From NCBI GenBank assembly GCA_028877215.1, contig JAPPFJ010000009.1, forward strand, positions 43,093 to 107,092: DNA of 64,000 nucleotides. The letters are read 5' to 3'. Numbering within the stretch: position 1 is the first letter of the stretch; the number at the start of each line of letters is the position of its first letter. The notes beneath the pieces are model-generated. The model made no database searches. It was not told where the DNA came from and saw only the letters and a list, made by a program, of their open reading frames with translations. Below are positions 1 to 9,126 of this stretch, one piece after another. Position numbers and translations under genes: made by a program. The DNA comes from Gemmatimonadota bacterium (GTDB taxonomy: Bacteria; Latescibacterota; UBA2968; GCA-2709665).

Positions 1-2
1 CG

Positions 3-515
3 TTCCTCAGGCAGACCTTTCCAAAGACGTGGATTCTGGACCCGTGCCCCCTGCCGCCGCACGCCGTTATTCCCGGGTTGAGCGTGGACGGCCGACGTTT
101 CGGAGACTGGCAGGAACTCGGCTCCTTGGGACAGAAACATCGCCGCTTTGTGATCAAGCCGTCCGGTTTCTCGGACCAGGCCTGGGGCAGCCGCGGCGTA
201 GCCGTCGGCCACGACATGTCGGAGTCGGACTGGCAGTCCACTATCGAGTCCGCGCTTGCCGACTTTCCCGGGTCGCCCCACATTTTGCAGGAGTTTCACA
301 CGGGTTCCCGCTTCTCGGTGGCGTACTACGATTTCGATACGGATCGCATGATGCGCCTCAGGGGGCGGGTGCGCATCCAGCCCTATTATTTCGTAGTCGA
401 GGGCCGGCCTGTCCTGTCGGGCGTGCAGGCCACGGTTTGTCCGCCGGACAAGAAAGTACTGCACGGGATGGTCGATGCGGTGGTGATGCCGGGAGGGGTG
501 GAGGATCGCCAGTGA
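3..515 (+). CDS. C-terminal part of ATP-grasp-like protein, 5' truncated by window edge
   Basis: Frame open from the window start (FLRQTFPKTWILDPCPLPPHAVIPGLSVDGRRFG...); internal ...FVIKPSGFSDQAWGSRGV... resembles an ATP-grasp lysine/glycine-rich segment. Confidence 0.5.
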   Translation, partial: FLRQTFPKTWILDPCPLPPHAVIPGLSVDGRRFGDWQELGSLGQKHRRFVIKPSGFSDQAWGSRGVAVGHDMSESDWQSTIESALADFPGSPHILQEFHTGSRFSVAYYDFDTDRMMRLRGRVRIQPYYFVVEGRPVLSGVQATVCPPDKKVLHGMVDAVVMPGGVEDRQ

Positions 516-535
516 CGTCGGCAGTGGAACGACAT

Positions 536-1390
536 ATGAGTGAAGACGACAGGTCGGGCCTTTTGCAGGCCGAAGAGAAACTGCGCCGGCTCGAGGAACT
601 CCTCGGGCGCATGGGGAGTGTGGTCGTGGCGTTCTCCGGGGGCGTGGACAGCACGTTTCTGGCGGCGGCGGCGCACAGGGTGCTGGGTACGAAGGCGATT
701 GCGGTGACGGCGGTCTCGGCCAGCTACGCCGCCGGCGAACTCGAGAACGCGCGTGCGCTCGCGGACCGTATCGGCATTTCAATGGAAGTGGTGCACACCC
801 GGGAGATGGAGAATCCGGACTACGTAAAGAACGAGCCCGACCGATGCTACCATTGCAAGACGGCGCTTGCCGACAAGCTGGATGAAGTCCTCGAAAAGTA
901 TGGGGGAAGGTATCGATTTCTGGTTTACGGGGCCATCGCGGACGACGTGGGTGACTTCAGGCCGGGCATGACGGCTGCGCGGGACCGGGGCGTGCGGGCT
1001 CCGATGGTGGAGGTGGGCATGACAAAGGTGGATATTCGCCTGTTGTCCAGAAGCTGGGAATTGCCCACCTGGGATCGCCCGGCGTCGGCCTGCCTGTCGT
1101 CCCGCATTTCCTATGGTACCCCCGTGACCGCGGAAGCGCTGTCGATGGTTGACCGGGCCGAGGCATATCTCAAGACGCTGGGATTCAGCCTGGTCCGGGT
1201 ACGCCACCATGACGATATCGCCCGCATTGAAGTTTCACCCGAGGAGATCGGCCGATTTTTCCTGGACGGACTCGTCGACCGGGTCGTGGCGCACCTGAAG
1301 GAAATCGGATATCGATACGTCACGCTGGATATGCAGGGATACCGCAGCGGGAGTTTGAACGAAGCGTTTCTCAACATTCAACCCAGGTGA
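536..1390 (+). CDS. larE: LarE-like ATP-dependent sacrificial sulfur transferase
   Basis: PP-loop VVAFSGGVDSTFLAAAA, PDRCYHCK and ASACLSSRISYGTPVT motifs; ATG at 536 preferred over the longer upstream ORF. Confidence 0.85.
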   Translation: MSEDDRSGLLQAEEKLRRLEELLGRMGSVVVAFSGGVDSTFLAAAAHRVLGTKAIAVTAVSASYAAGELENARALADRIGISMEVVHTREMENPDYVKNEPDRCYHCKTALADKLDEVLEKYGGRYRFLVYGAIADDVGDFRPGMTAARDRGVRAPMVEVGMTKVDIRLLSRSWELPTWDRPASACLSSRISYGTPVTAEALSMVDRAEAYLKTLGFSLVRVRHHDDIARIEVSPEEIGRFFLDGLVDRVVAHLKEIGYRYVTLDMQGYRSGSLNEAFLNIQPR

Positions 1391-1430
1391 ACAGCTTCAA
1401 AGGACCAGAAGCATATACGGGACCTGAACA

Positions 1431-2003
1431 GTGGCACTCCTCGAAATAAAGAAATTCGGCTGCCCGACACTCAGAAGGAGGGCGCGGCGGGTAGAAGCGA
1501 TTACGGTAGACGTGCGCACCCTCGTGGACGATATGTTCGAGACAATGTACGCTGCGGAGGGGATAGGGCTGGCGGCGCCCCAGGTTGGCGTAAGTCTGTG
1601 TGTGGTGGTCCTGGACGTCAGCCCCGGCGATCCGGAGGCCGAGGCAACGGCTTTGATCAACCCGGAGCTGAGCCAGGGTGAGGGCGAGGTCGTCGGAGAG
1701 GAGGGGTGCCTGAGCCTGCCGGGCGTTGTGGGAGACGTCAAACGCCTGGCGCAGGTCCGGGTCGACGCCCTGGACAGGGACGGAAACGCCTTCAGCGCGG
1801 TGATGTCGGATATTTCGGCCCGCGCTGTTCAGCACGAGGTCGACCACCTGAACGGCGTTCTGGTGACGGATCACTTCAGCGCAATCAAACGGAACCTCCT
1901 GCGCAGCCAACTCGTTGCGTTGAAACGCGAAGGCAGCCGCCAGAGGCGTGGGCCGATCCACGTGGATCCGGTCCCCGCGGACAGTTCGAGAGCCCCCACG
2001 TGA
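1431..2003 (+). CDS. def: Peptide deformylase
   Basis: GIGLAAPQVG, EGCLSLPG, QHEVDHLNGVL motifs; GTG start. Confidence 0.93.
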   Translation: MALLEIKKFGCPTLRRRARRVEAITVDVRTLVDDMFETMYAAEGIGLAAPQVGVSLCVVVLDVSPGDPEAEATALINPELSQGEGEVVGEEGCLSLPGVVGDVKRLAQVRVDALDRDGNAFSAVMSDISARAVQHEVDHLNGVLVTDHFSAIKRNLLRSQLVALKREGSRQRRGPIHVDPVPADSSRAPT

Positions 2004-2830
2004 ACCAGCGCATTGATCTGCATCTGCACTCGACCTGCTCCGACGGGACATCCACGCCGAGGAAGGTTGTTCGCCGGGCCGCGGAAGCCGGACTCAGCGT
2101 GATCAGTCTGACGGATCACGACTCGACCGAGGGTGTAGCAGAGGCGCAGGACGAAGGCGCCCGGCTGGGCGTCGAAGTGGTGCCGGGAACCGAGCTGAGC
2201 GCAAGGAACGACGGTACCGACGTGCATATTCTGGGGTACTTCATCGATCCGGATCACCCGGATCTGATCTCGTGGCTCGACACCTTTCGACAGGCCAGGC
2301 TGCAGCGGGCGGAACGAATCGTGAGGAAGCTGAATCGCATGGGGTTGCGCGTGCCCCTCGAGCAGGTTCTGGCCAGGGCGGGACCCGGCGCGATAGGACG
2401 ACCGCATATTGCCGATGTGATGGTGGAAGAAGGCCTGGTTTTTTCGGTCGACGAAGCGTTCCATAAATACCTCGGGTATTCGAAGCCGGCTTATGTCGAC
2501 AAATACTCGCAGTCGCCCGCCCGGGCCATCCAGGTGATCAGGGCCGCCGGCGGGCTGGCATGCCTTGCCCACCCCGGGTTGTATCGGCGGGACGACCTGA
2601 TTCCGGACATGATATCCGCCGGGCTGGACGGTATCGAGGTGCGGCACACCAAGCACAATGCCTCGCAGGTCGCCAGATACTCGAATATTGCAGCGGAGAA
2701 CAACCTCCTGTGCACCGGAGGCTCCGATTGCCATGGCGACGGCAGGGGGAATCCGATAATCGGAACCGTGGATGTGCCGATGTCCTACGTGGAAGCGATG
2801 AGGGAACGCTTGAAATCTGGAGGAAACTGA
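2000..2830 (+). CDS. PHP domain metal-dependent phosphoesterase
   Basis: IDLHLHSTCSDGTSTP, LTDHDST, AHPG, GGSDCHG motifs; GTG start overlaps the def stop by 4 bp (GTGA). Confidence 0.9.
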   Translation: MNQRIDLHLHSTCSDGTSTPRKVVRRAAEAGLSVISLTDHDSTEGVAEAQDEGARLGVEVVPGTELSARNDGTDVHILGYFIDPDHPDLISWLDTFRQARLQRAERIVRKLNRMGLRVPLEQVLARAGPGAIGRPHIADVMVEEGLVFSVDEAFHKYLGYSKPAYVDKYSQSPARAIQVIRAAGGLACLAHPGLYRRDDLIPDMISAGLDGIEVRHTKHNASQVARYSNIAAENNLLCTGGSDCHGDGRGNPIIGTVDVPMSYVEAMRERLKSGGN

Positions 2831-2917
2831 GTTTGCTTTGCGGCGACCTGGGCCGCGCGTTCGCCTGGTGCATACGTCGCCGGAAGCACGACGACTGAGT
2901 CTGGATGGTGCAATCCG

Positions 2918-3898
2918 ATGCTGCCGGACAGGGCTTTTTTTGACGAAAACCGGGCCGATCTCTATTTTTTGAACACTCGCGAGGTGCTGTCGCGGGAGGG
3001 GATCGATCCGGTTGTTACGATGGAGGTGTTTCCCAACGGGCACGGTACGCTTTGCGGCATGGCCGAGGTGCTCGAGAATCTGGCTGAGGTCTTGCCCGAG
3101 GATGCGTCCGTCTGGGCGCTGGGCGAGGGTCAGCCGATGACCCGAAAGGAAGTCGTACTCCGTATAAGGGCGCGTTACAGCAGCTTTGGCGTCTATGAGA
3201 CCGCCTATCTCGGTACGCTTGCCCAGAAGAGCGGCTGGGCGACGGCGGCGCGGGCCTGCGTGGAGGCAGCGGCGGGTATTCCGGTGATCAGCTTCGGCGC
3301 ACGGCACGTCCATCCGGCGATTTCGGATCAGATGGAATATTCCGCACTGGTTGGCGGGTGTTCCGGTTGTGCCACACCGGCGGGGGCGCGGTTGGCAGGC
3401 CACGAGCCGACGGGCACCATGCCTCATGCGCTGATGTTGATCATGGGTGACACGCTGACGGCGGCCAGGGCCTTCGACCGACACATGCCGGAATCGATCC
3501 GGCGCATCGTGCTGGCGGATACGTTTATGGACGAGATGGAGGAGAGCGTGCGGTTGGCGCGGAAGATGGGTGGACGGCTGCTGGGCGTGCGCCTTGACAC
3601 ACCCTCTGAGCTGGGCGGCGTGACGCCCGATCTCGTGAGTCGGGTTCGAAGCGGGCTGGATCGCGCGGGGCATCGGGAGGTGAAGATCTACGTGAGCGGC
3701 GGAATGACGCCGGAGCGCATCCGGGAGTTCGTGGCGAAAGGTTCCGCGGTGGACGGGTTCGGCGTAGGCAGCGCAATTAGCGGCGCCTCTCCCATCGATT
3801 TTACGTCCGATATCAAGGCCGTCGGAAGGCGGTCGGTGGCGAAGCGGGGGCGTAAGCCGGGGTTGACGGAGAATACCAGGCTCAGAAGCGTGCATTGA
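2918..3898 (+). CDS. Nicotinate phosphoribosyltransferase family protein
   Basis: FFDENRADLYFLNTREVL, ISFGARHVHP, GTMPHALMLIMGDT, VSGGMTPERIREF, DGFGVGSAIS. Confidence 0.85.
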   Translation: MLPDRAFFDENRADLYFLNTREVLSREGIDPVVTMEVFPNGHGTLCGMAEVLENLAEVLPEDASVWALGEGQPMTRKEVVLRIRARYSSFGVYETAYLGTLAQKSGWATAARACVEAAAGIPVISFGARHVHPAISDQMEYSALVGGCSGCATPAGARLAGHEPTGTMPHALMLIMGDTLTAARAFDRHMPESIRRIVLADTFMDEMEESVRLARKMGGRLLGVRLDTPSELGGVTPDLVSRVRSGLDRAGHREVKIYVSGGMTPERIREFVAKGSAVDGFGVGSAISGASPIDFTSDIKAVGRRSVAKRGRKPGLTENTRLRSVH

Positions 3899-3934
3899 CG
3901 AAACACGCCCTCCGCCGCCGGTATCTCCGATATG

Positions 3935-4004
3935 AGAAGCTGTTTGAAAATTCCCGGTGAGTCCCGCGCGCGCGAAGCCCGCTTGCAGTTTTAAGACAGC
4001 TTCT
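3935..4004. repeat. MITE-like short element, copy 1
   Basis: Terminal inverted repeats AGAAGCTGTTTGAAAA / TTTTAAGACAGCTTCT; related copy at 11470-11602. Confidence 0.6.
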
Positions 4005-4024
4005 GTAAGAAGTGGAGAAGGAAT

Positions 4025-4327
4025 ATGGAGGTCAAGGTCCTGTTTTTCGCGTCGTGCAGGGATCTGGTCGGGACGCCGGAGGCGTCTGTTTCGCTGCCCG
4101 AGCGGGCCAGCGTCGCCGACCTGCTGGCGCGGTTGGCGGAGGAGCATCCCCGGTTGCAGGAAATGGAAGGCAGTCTGATGGTATCGGTCAACCAGGCGTA
4201 CGTGGATCGGACCCGGTGGCTCAGTGACGGGGACGAGGTGGCGTTCATCCCGCCGGTAAGCGGGGGAGCATCGGCCGACGGCATCGCAGGAGACGGGTCG
4301 GGGGAAGGAAGAACCCATGTCCGGTGA
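4025..4327 (+). CDS. moaD: MoaD/ThiS family sulfur carrier (molybdopterin synthase small subunit)
   Basis: MEVKVLFFASCRDLVGTPEASVSLPERASVADLLARL...GDEVAFIPPVSGG; overlaps moaE. Confidence 0.8.
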   Translation: MEVKVLFFASCRDLVGTPEASVSLPERASVADLLARLAEEHPRLQEMEGSLMVSVNQAYVDRTRWLSDGDEVAFIPPVSGGASADGIAGDGSGEGRTHVR

Positions 4328-4769
4328 TCTGTACCGCATTCAGGAAGGACCCATTTTGGCCGACGCGCTGCACGACGCCGTGCTGAGAGATTCGGATGGC
4401 GCGGTGGCGACCTTCGCGGGGGTGGTGCGAGACCATTCGATGGGGCGTCGGACCAGCTATCTGGTGTACGATGCCTACAGGGAAATGGCGGAAAAGAAAA
4501 TGGAGGAGATCGGCCGGGAGGTGAAGGGAAAGTGGGAGGTGGACCGGGTGGGCATGCTGCATCGGGTGGGGCGATTGGAGATCGGAGAGACCAGCGTGCT
4601 GATTGCGATATCCGCGCCGCACCGCAAGGCGGCCCTGGAGGCCTGCCATTACGCGATCGACCGGCTGAAGGAAACCGTGCCTATCTGGAAAAAGGAGGTA
4701 TGGACGGACGGCGAAGAATGGATTGAAGGCGATCCGTCGGCCGCAGGAAACACAGCGGTCAACAGATAA
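4317..4769 (+). CDS. moaE: Molybdopterin synthase catalytic subunit MoaE
   Basis: GAVATFAGVVRDHSMGRRTSYLVYDAY...HRVGRLEIGETSVLIAISAPHRKAALEACHYAIDRLKETVPIWKKE. Confidence 0.92.
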   Translation: MSGDLYRIQEGPILADALHDAVLRDSDGAVATFAGVVRDHSMGRRTSYLVYDAYREMAEKKMEEIGREVKGKWEVDRVGMLHRVGRLEIGETSVLIAISAPHRKAALEACHYAIDRLKETVPIWKKEVWTDGEEWIEGDPSAAGNTAVNR

Positions 4770-4832
4770 CAGTCAGCTGTCAGCGGCAAGATCGCAAATC
4801 CACGAGACGGTCCTTTCAGGTCTATCTGACCC

Positions 4833-4970
4833 GCCGCCCGGTCTGGGTGGGGGGTTTTTCCGTGTTATTCCGTCCATCTCCGTAGTCCGGAAGTTTCTGA
4901 CGCGCTTGCAGGCCACCCAATTCCAATTTGCGCCACTGAGGTGATTCACGGAAAAACCGGCCCCCCGCCG
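4833..4970. repeat. Imperfect inverted-repeat element (~138 bp)
   Basis: Arms ...GGTGGGGGGTTTTTCCGTG (to 4864) and CACGGAAAAACCGGCCCCCCGCCG (4947-4970) are near reverse complements. Confidence 0.5.
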
Positions 4971-5014
4971 AGTCACGTGAATTTGAAAAAGGACGTAAAT
5001 AACAGGAAACAGAT

Positions 5015-5878
5015 TTGAAGACTGTCCTATACCTTCGCCATCTGCCGGGAATCATCCTGTCCCTGTGCGCCGCCTTACTTCTGACGAGTCCACTTGCAAT
5101 CGATCAGGTTGCCGCCCGGCAGGCGTCGCCGGATCGTCGAGCGTCATCACAGGCGGACTCGACTGCCCGGCAGGGGCCTCGACAGTATACGTTCCGCATC
5201 ATAAACACGTATCCCCACGATCACGGCGCGTTTACCCAGGGGCTCGTCTATGAGGACGGCTTCCTGTACGAGGGAACCGGGCTCTACGGTCGGTCCTCGT
5301 TGCGCAAGGTCGTACTCGAAACCGGCGAGGTCACGCGGATTCAGCCGCTGGAATCCCGCTATTTCGGCGAAGGGATTACGATTTTCGGCAATCGCATCAT
5401 TCAATTGACGTGGGTGGCGCGGACCGGATTTGTCTACAACAGAGAGACATTCGAACGCCTGCGGTCGTTCACCTATTCATCCGAGGGGTGGGGGATCACG
5501 CACGACGGCCGGCGGCTGATCGTGAGCGATGGGACGCCGACGCTGTATTTCAGAGATCCCGACACGTTCGAGGAGGTGGGGCGGGTGGAAGTCCGGGACA
5601 ATACAGGACCGGTGACCCGGCTCAATGAACTGGAATACGTAGAGGGTGAAATCTACGCCAATGTCTGGGAATCGGACCAGATCGCGAGGATCGACCCGGA
5701 GTCCGGCAGGGTGGTGGGCTGGATCGACTTGGCGGGATTGATGCCCGGAAGGGAACGACTCGGTGCGGATGCCGCGCTGAACGGAATTGCGTATGACGGG
5801 TATGGGAAGCGCCTGTTCGTGACAGGAAAACGATGGCCGAAGCTGTTCGAGATTGAAGTGGTGCGCAGAAAAGAGTGA
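5015..5878 (+). CDS. Glutaminyl-peptide cyclotransferase (bacterial/plant-type, beta-propeller), exported
   Basis: N-terminal signal-like hydrophobic stretch; YPHDHGAFTQGLVYEDGFLYEGTGLYGRSSLRKV, LNELEYVEGEIYANVWESDQIARIDP, LNGIAYD. Confidence 0.88.
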   Translation: MKTVLYLRHLPGIILSLCAALLLTSPLAIDQVAARQASPDRRASSQADSTARQGPRQYTFRIINTYPHDHGAFTQGLVYEDGFLYEGTGLYGRSSLRKVVLETGEVTRIQPLESRYFGEGITIFGNRIIQLTWVARTGFVYNRETFERLRSFTYSSEGWGITHDGRRLIVSDGTPTLYFRDPDTFEEVGRVEVRDNTGPVTRLNELEYVEGEIYANVWESDQIARIDPESGRVVGWIDLAGLMPGRERLGADAALNGIAYDGYGKRLFVTGKRWPKLFEIEVVRRKE

Positions 5879-5901
5879 TTCGGATTGACAAGGCACGGGA
5901 T

Positions 5902-5949
5902 CCCGGGGCTCTGCCCCGGGAATTGGAGGCGCGGCGCAAGCCGCGCCTC
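5902..5949. terminator. Bidirectional tandem-hairpin terminator between convergent genes
   Basis: CCCGGGGC-TCT-GCCCCGGG (5902-5920) then GAGGCGCGGC-GCAA-GCCGCGCCTC (5926-5949), between stops at 5878(+) and 5948(-). Confidence 0.65.
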
Positions 5950-7336
5950 ATTTGTTGTGGCGCCATTTGAGGAGCGTGCCGATGTCCATCAGATACGTGG
6001 AGTCTGATTTGTCGCGATCCGGGCGATCCCTGAGGGATTCGACTCTTCCGGTGGTGGATCGGCAGAGCCCATTGAAGACATTCGCGGGTACTTCGATGCG
6101 GTTGTGGGTCTTGTAGAAGGCGCGAACGAGTTCCGACCGGGCGGGAATCATGGTCCCCGTGGGCGTGCCTGCGCCGTCGATACGAAAGTCCCGGTCGTAT
6201 TCCCAGCCCATGCAATAGTCTCCAGTGCGCGTCTGAAGGAACGTGGCGAAATTGAGGGCCGCGCAGAGGCGGTCCCTTAGTGGATCGGAAAAGGGATGGT
6301 CGACGGGGAGGACGTCGTAGAGCGAAGCGAGGCCGTTGGCGGTGATGGACTGATAGCCGATATGGAAATTGTGACCCGGCCAGCCGCCTCGGGGCAGTTG
6401 CGCGAAGAAGACGCCGCCGCGCGTTCGCCAGATGGCCGTCTCCAGGTAACTTTCTTCTCCGGTGAACGCGTACAGCAGGGAAAGAAACCAGAGCGCGAAT
6501 GCATCGTAGTTGTTGTTTCCGGTAACGGGACAGGTCGTCGTCCAGTCCGCGGCCCGTCGAACGGCGTTGAGGTATGCCTCCTTTCCGGTAACCCGAAAGC
6601 CCTCCGCAAGGGCCAGGCCCGCCCAGCCCGTATCGTAGAAGTTGTCGCGCTGGTTCATCACGCCACCGGGAACGCCCGTGTACCACCAGCGGAAGGCGCC
6701 GTTCTCGTCCTGCTCCGCAAGGAGATAGTCCAGGCCGTCGACAGCCAGCTTCCGGTACTGCTCGTGGCCCAGCGCTTCGTAGCCGTACAGATAACCCAGG
6801 ATGACGTTCGAGGGACAGCGGTACGCGGGTTTCTCCGCATCCGTGACCGTACCCCAGCCGCCATCCGGGTTGCGGCACGCTTCGCATTCCGCATGCGCCG
6901 TCTGGAACGCCGCATCCAGCGTTCCGGCGTCTGTCGCGTCGAAGGCGTAGTTCGCATCGATAATGCGGTCGCGGGGCGCAACCGGAAAGCCGTCGGCCAG
7001 GCGGCGGCCGGGTACGACCACTTCAAACGATTCGGTGGCGATGGCCCTGAAGTTCTGCGCCCTGGAAAGGACCTGCGCCGTGATGAGATATGTTCCCGGT
7101 TGATAATCGGTTTCAAGGCCGCAGTCGAACCGGAGAACCGTGTGCCCGTCGTCCAGGTCCCGGTTGACCTCCCCGGATGAGTACCGCGTTGCGCCCAGGG
7201 GATCGTTGATCGCGAGCCGGGCCTGGACTGTCTGTTCGTCCATCCCGATCACGTGGAGGTCGATGGAGATCGTCTGTCCGGGAACGAAGCCGAAGCTCTT
7301 GTCGGGAATGGAAATGAGGAGACAGGGGTCCGGCAT
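5948..7336 (-). CDS. Alpha/alpha-toroid (six-hairpin/terpenoid-cyclase-like fold) hypothetical protein
   Basis: Repeated helical-toroid segments: DGGWGTVTDAEKPAYRCPSNVILGYLYGYEALG, NFYDTGWAGLALAEGFRVTGKEAYLNAV. Confidence 0.6.
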   Translation of the reverse strand: MPDPCLLISIPDKSFGFVPGQTISIDLHVIGMDEQTVQARLAINDPLGATRYSSGEVNRDLDDGHTVLRFDCGLETDYQPGTYLITAQVLSRAQNFRAIATESFEVVVPGRRLADGFPVAPRDRIIDANYAFDATDAGTLDAAFQTAHAECEACRNPDGGWGTVTDAEKPAYRCPSNVILGYLYGYEALGHEQYRKLAVDGLDYLLAEQDENGAFRWWYTGVPGGVMNQRDNFYDTGWAGLALAEGFRVTGKEAYLNAVRRAADWTTTCPVTGNNNYDAFALWFLSLLYAFTGEESYLETAIWRTRGGVFFAQLPRGGWPGHNFHIGYQSITANGLASLYDVLPVDHPFSDPLRDRLCAALNFATFLQTRTGDYCMGWEYDRDFRIDGAGTPTGTMIPARSELVRAFYKTHNRIEVPANVFNGLCRSTTGRVESLRDRPDRDKSDSTYLMDIGTLLKWRHNK

Positions 7337-7399
7337 CTCGCAACGTCCTTTTCTCGGGTAGGGACGTCGTCGCCCTGCAGACGCTTCGTCGGTTCTCCG

Positions 7400-9079
7400 C
7401 TATCGTGTTACCGGGATAACGGGCAGGACGATATGGGATGGATATTGTCTCGAGTGATGGACGGTCTGATGGGCCTGCCGCATTTCGGTCTCGCTACCCA
7501 GGGAGCCGCCCGTGTTCAGATTACGGTCGAACCGGGGGAAGTTCGACGACGAGATTTCGAGGCGGACACGGTGGCCCTTCCTGAAGACGTTTCCCGTGAC
7601 ACCCAGGTCGATTTCAAAGGCGTACACGTTGCCGGGTTCGAGCAAAGACGAGTGGGTAAAGCCCTCTCGAAAACGGGCCCTCAGGATGCCGTCGCAAAGG
7701 TTCATGGCGTACCCCGATGGTGACACGTCCACCAGCTTGGCGGTCCAGTCCGTGTCCGTACAGTCTGTCGCGGCGTAGAGGACGACCTTGACGGGACCGG
7801 TGACTTCCAGGTCCGTTTCCATCGGGGCGCTGGAATAGCAGAGTACGTCGCTCCGCATTTCCACCGGGCGCTGGTCCTGCGGACCCCAGGGGACGATATG
7901 GGGGGAGCAGCAGTTGTTTCCGCCCATGGTCGGCGCCGGATAGCGCGGATCGTAGGTGTAGTGATCGGGGTGCTCTTCGCCCGGCGGATCGGTGCAGAGG
8001 CAGCCGTCGCCGAGCAGCGTGTTGGCCTGGCCGGTCGAATGCAGATGCCATTTTTCCCACCGGGTCCGGGCGAGCGGCCACTCGTATTCGTCCCGCCACC
8101 GGTTGACCCCCATGATGAAGAGCCTCAGCGGCGGTTCGTCCGCAATGCCGTTGTCGATGCCATTGAGCCAGTAGTCGAACCAGCGCTGTTCCAGGCTCTC
8201 GAAGTCCACCATGGAAGGCGCCCCGAAGTCCACGTCGCCGGTCTTTGGCGACGCGCTGAGGGCGTGCGGCCACGGACCCACGATGAGTTTGCTTTTCTTC
8301 GCTTCTTCCGAGCCGCCATTGTGACGAAGGCCGTTGTAGTTGCTGAAAGTCTGGGCGGCGTAGAGGTCGTACCAGCCGCCCATGTTGAACGCGGGCGCGA
8401 TGATATCGGCCCAGCGGGTCTCGTCGTTGAATTCCTCCCAGTAATCGTCGTAGGCGTCGTGTTCGACCCAGTCTTTCCAGAAGTCGACGTCGCGGCCAGC
8501 GTTTTCGTCCATTTTGTTGACAGGCAGCGCCCGGAAGGCTTCGGTCCAGTTGTGAAACTCGATGGTCTGGCCGGTGCGGGCGTTGGTGCGCATGCCCCAG
8601 GTGAGCATGACGTTGAGCTGGAATGCGCCGCCGGGGTGGACGAGTCCGGTGTAGTAGTCGGCACAGATGACCCGCGGCGCCATGCACTTGAGATAACGGC
8701 TGCCGTACGGCGCGCTGCGCCACTGAACAGCGCCGCCGTAGGAACTTCCGGCCATGCCTATCCTGCCGCTGCACCACTCCCGGTTCCCGATCCACTCCTG
8801 GGTATCGTACCCGTCTTCACCCTCACGAAACGCGTAATAGGTGCCCTCGGAGTCCCATCGTCCGCGGCAGTCCTGAAGTACGCAGGCGTATCCGTTATTG
8901 GCCAGCCTCCTGGCCTTTTCGACCATCCCGTCGGCGTTATTGCTGTACGGCGTGCGCATCAGAACCGTGGGGAATGTTCCGTGGGCGCGCGGCAGGTAGA
9001 TGTCCGCCGAGAGGTTGATCCCGTCGCGCATCGGGACCTTCACGTCCAGTTGCATGTCTACGTTGTAGTTGGGCAGCAT
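7400..9079 (-). CDS. CocE/NonD family hydrolase (X-Pro dipeptidyl-peptidase S15-like)
   Basis: VPMRDGINLSADIYLPRAHGTFPTVLMRTPYSN; GMAGSSYGGAVQW nucleophile elbow; ATG at 9079 chosen over the longer ORF. Confidence 0.9.
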   Translation of the reverse strand: MLPNYNVDMQLDVKVPMRDGINLSADIYLPRAHGTFPTVLMRTPYSNNADGMVEKARRLANNGYACVLQDCRGRWDSEGTYYAFREGEDGYDTQEWIGNREWCSGRIGMAGSSYGGAVQWRSAPYGSRYLKCMAPRVICADYYTGLVHPGGAFQLNVMLTWGMRTNARTGQTIEFHNWTEAFRALPVNKMDENAGRDVDFWKDWVEHDAYDDYWEEFNDETRWADIIAPAFNMGGWYDLYAAQTFSNYNGLRHNGGSEEAKKSKLIVGPWPHALSASPKTGDVDFGAPSMVDFESLEQRWFDYWLNGIDNGIADEPPLRLFIMGVNRWRDEYEWPLARTRWEKWHLHSTGQANTLLGDGCLCTDPPGEEHPDHYTYDPRYPAPTMGGNNCCSPHIVPWGPQDQRPVEMRSDVLCYSSAPMETDLEVTGPVKVVLYAATDCTDTDWTAKLVDVSPSGYAMNLCDGILRARFREGFTHSSLLEPGNVYAFEIDLGVTGNVFRKGHRVRLEISSSNFPRFDRNLNTGGSLGSETEMRQAHQTVHHSRQYPSHIVLPVIPVTR

Positions 9080-9126
9080 TGGTTTCCTCGTTTTTGGGGG
9101 TATTTCGCTGTTGCGCGTTGGAACGA

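Noticed and set aside
1871-4339. 822-aa minus-strand ORF overlapping def, PHP, NAPRT and moaD
   Set aside because: Antisense shadow ORF of high-GC coding sequence; composition (R/H/P/G-rich) and lack of motifs, against clear family motifs on the plus strand.
5622-6887. 421-aa minus-strand ORF
   Set aside because: Overlaps the toroid CDS in another frame; arginine-rich low-complexity translation typical of a shadow frame.
7614-8795. 393-aa minus-strand ORF
   Set aside because: Alternative frame within the CocE/NonD hydrolase gene.
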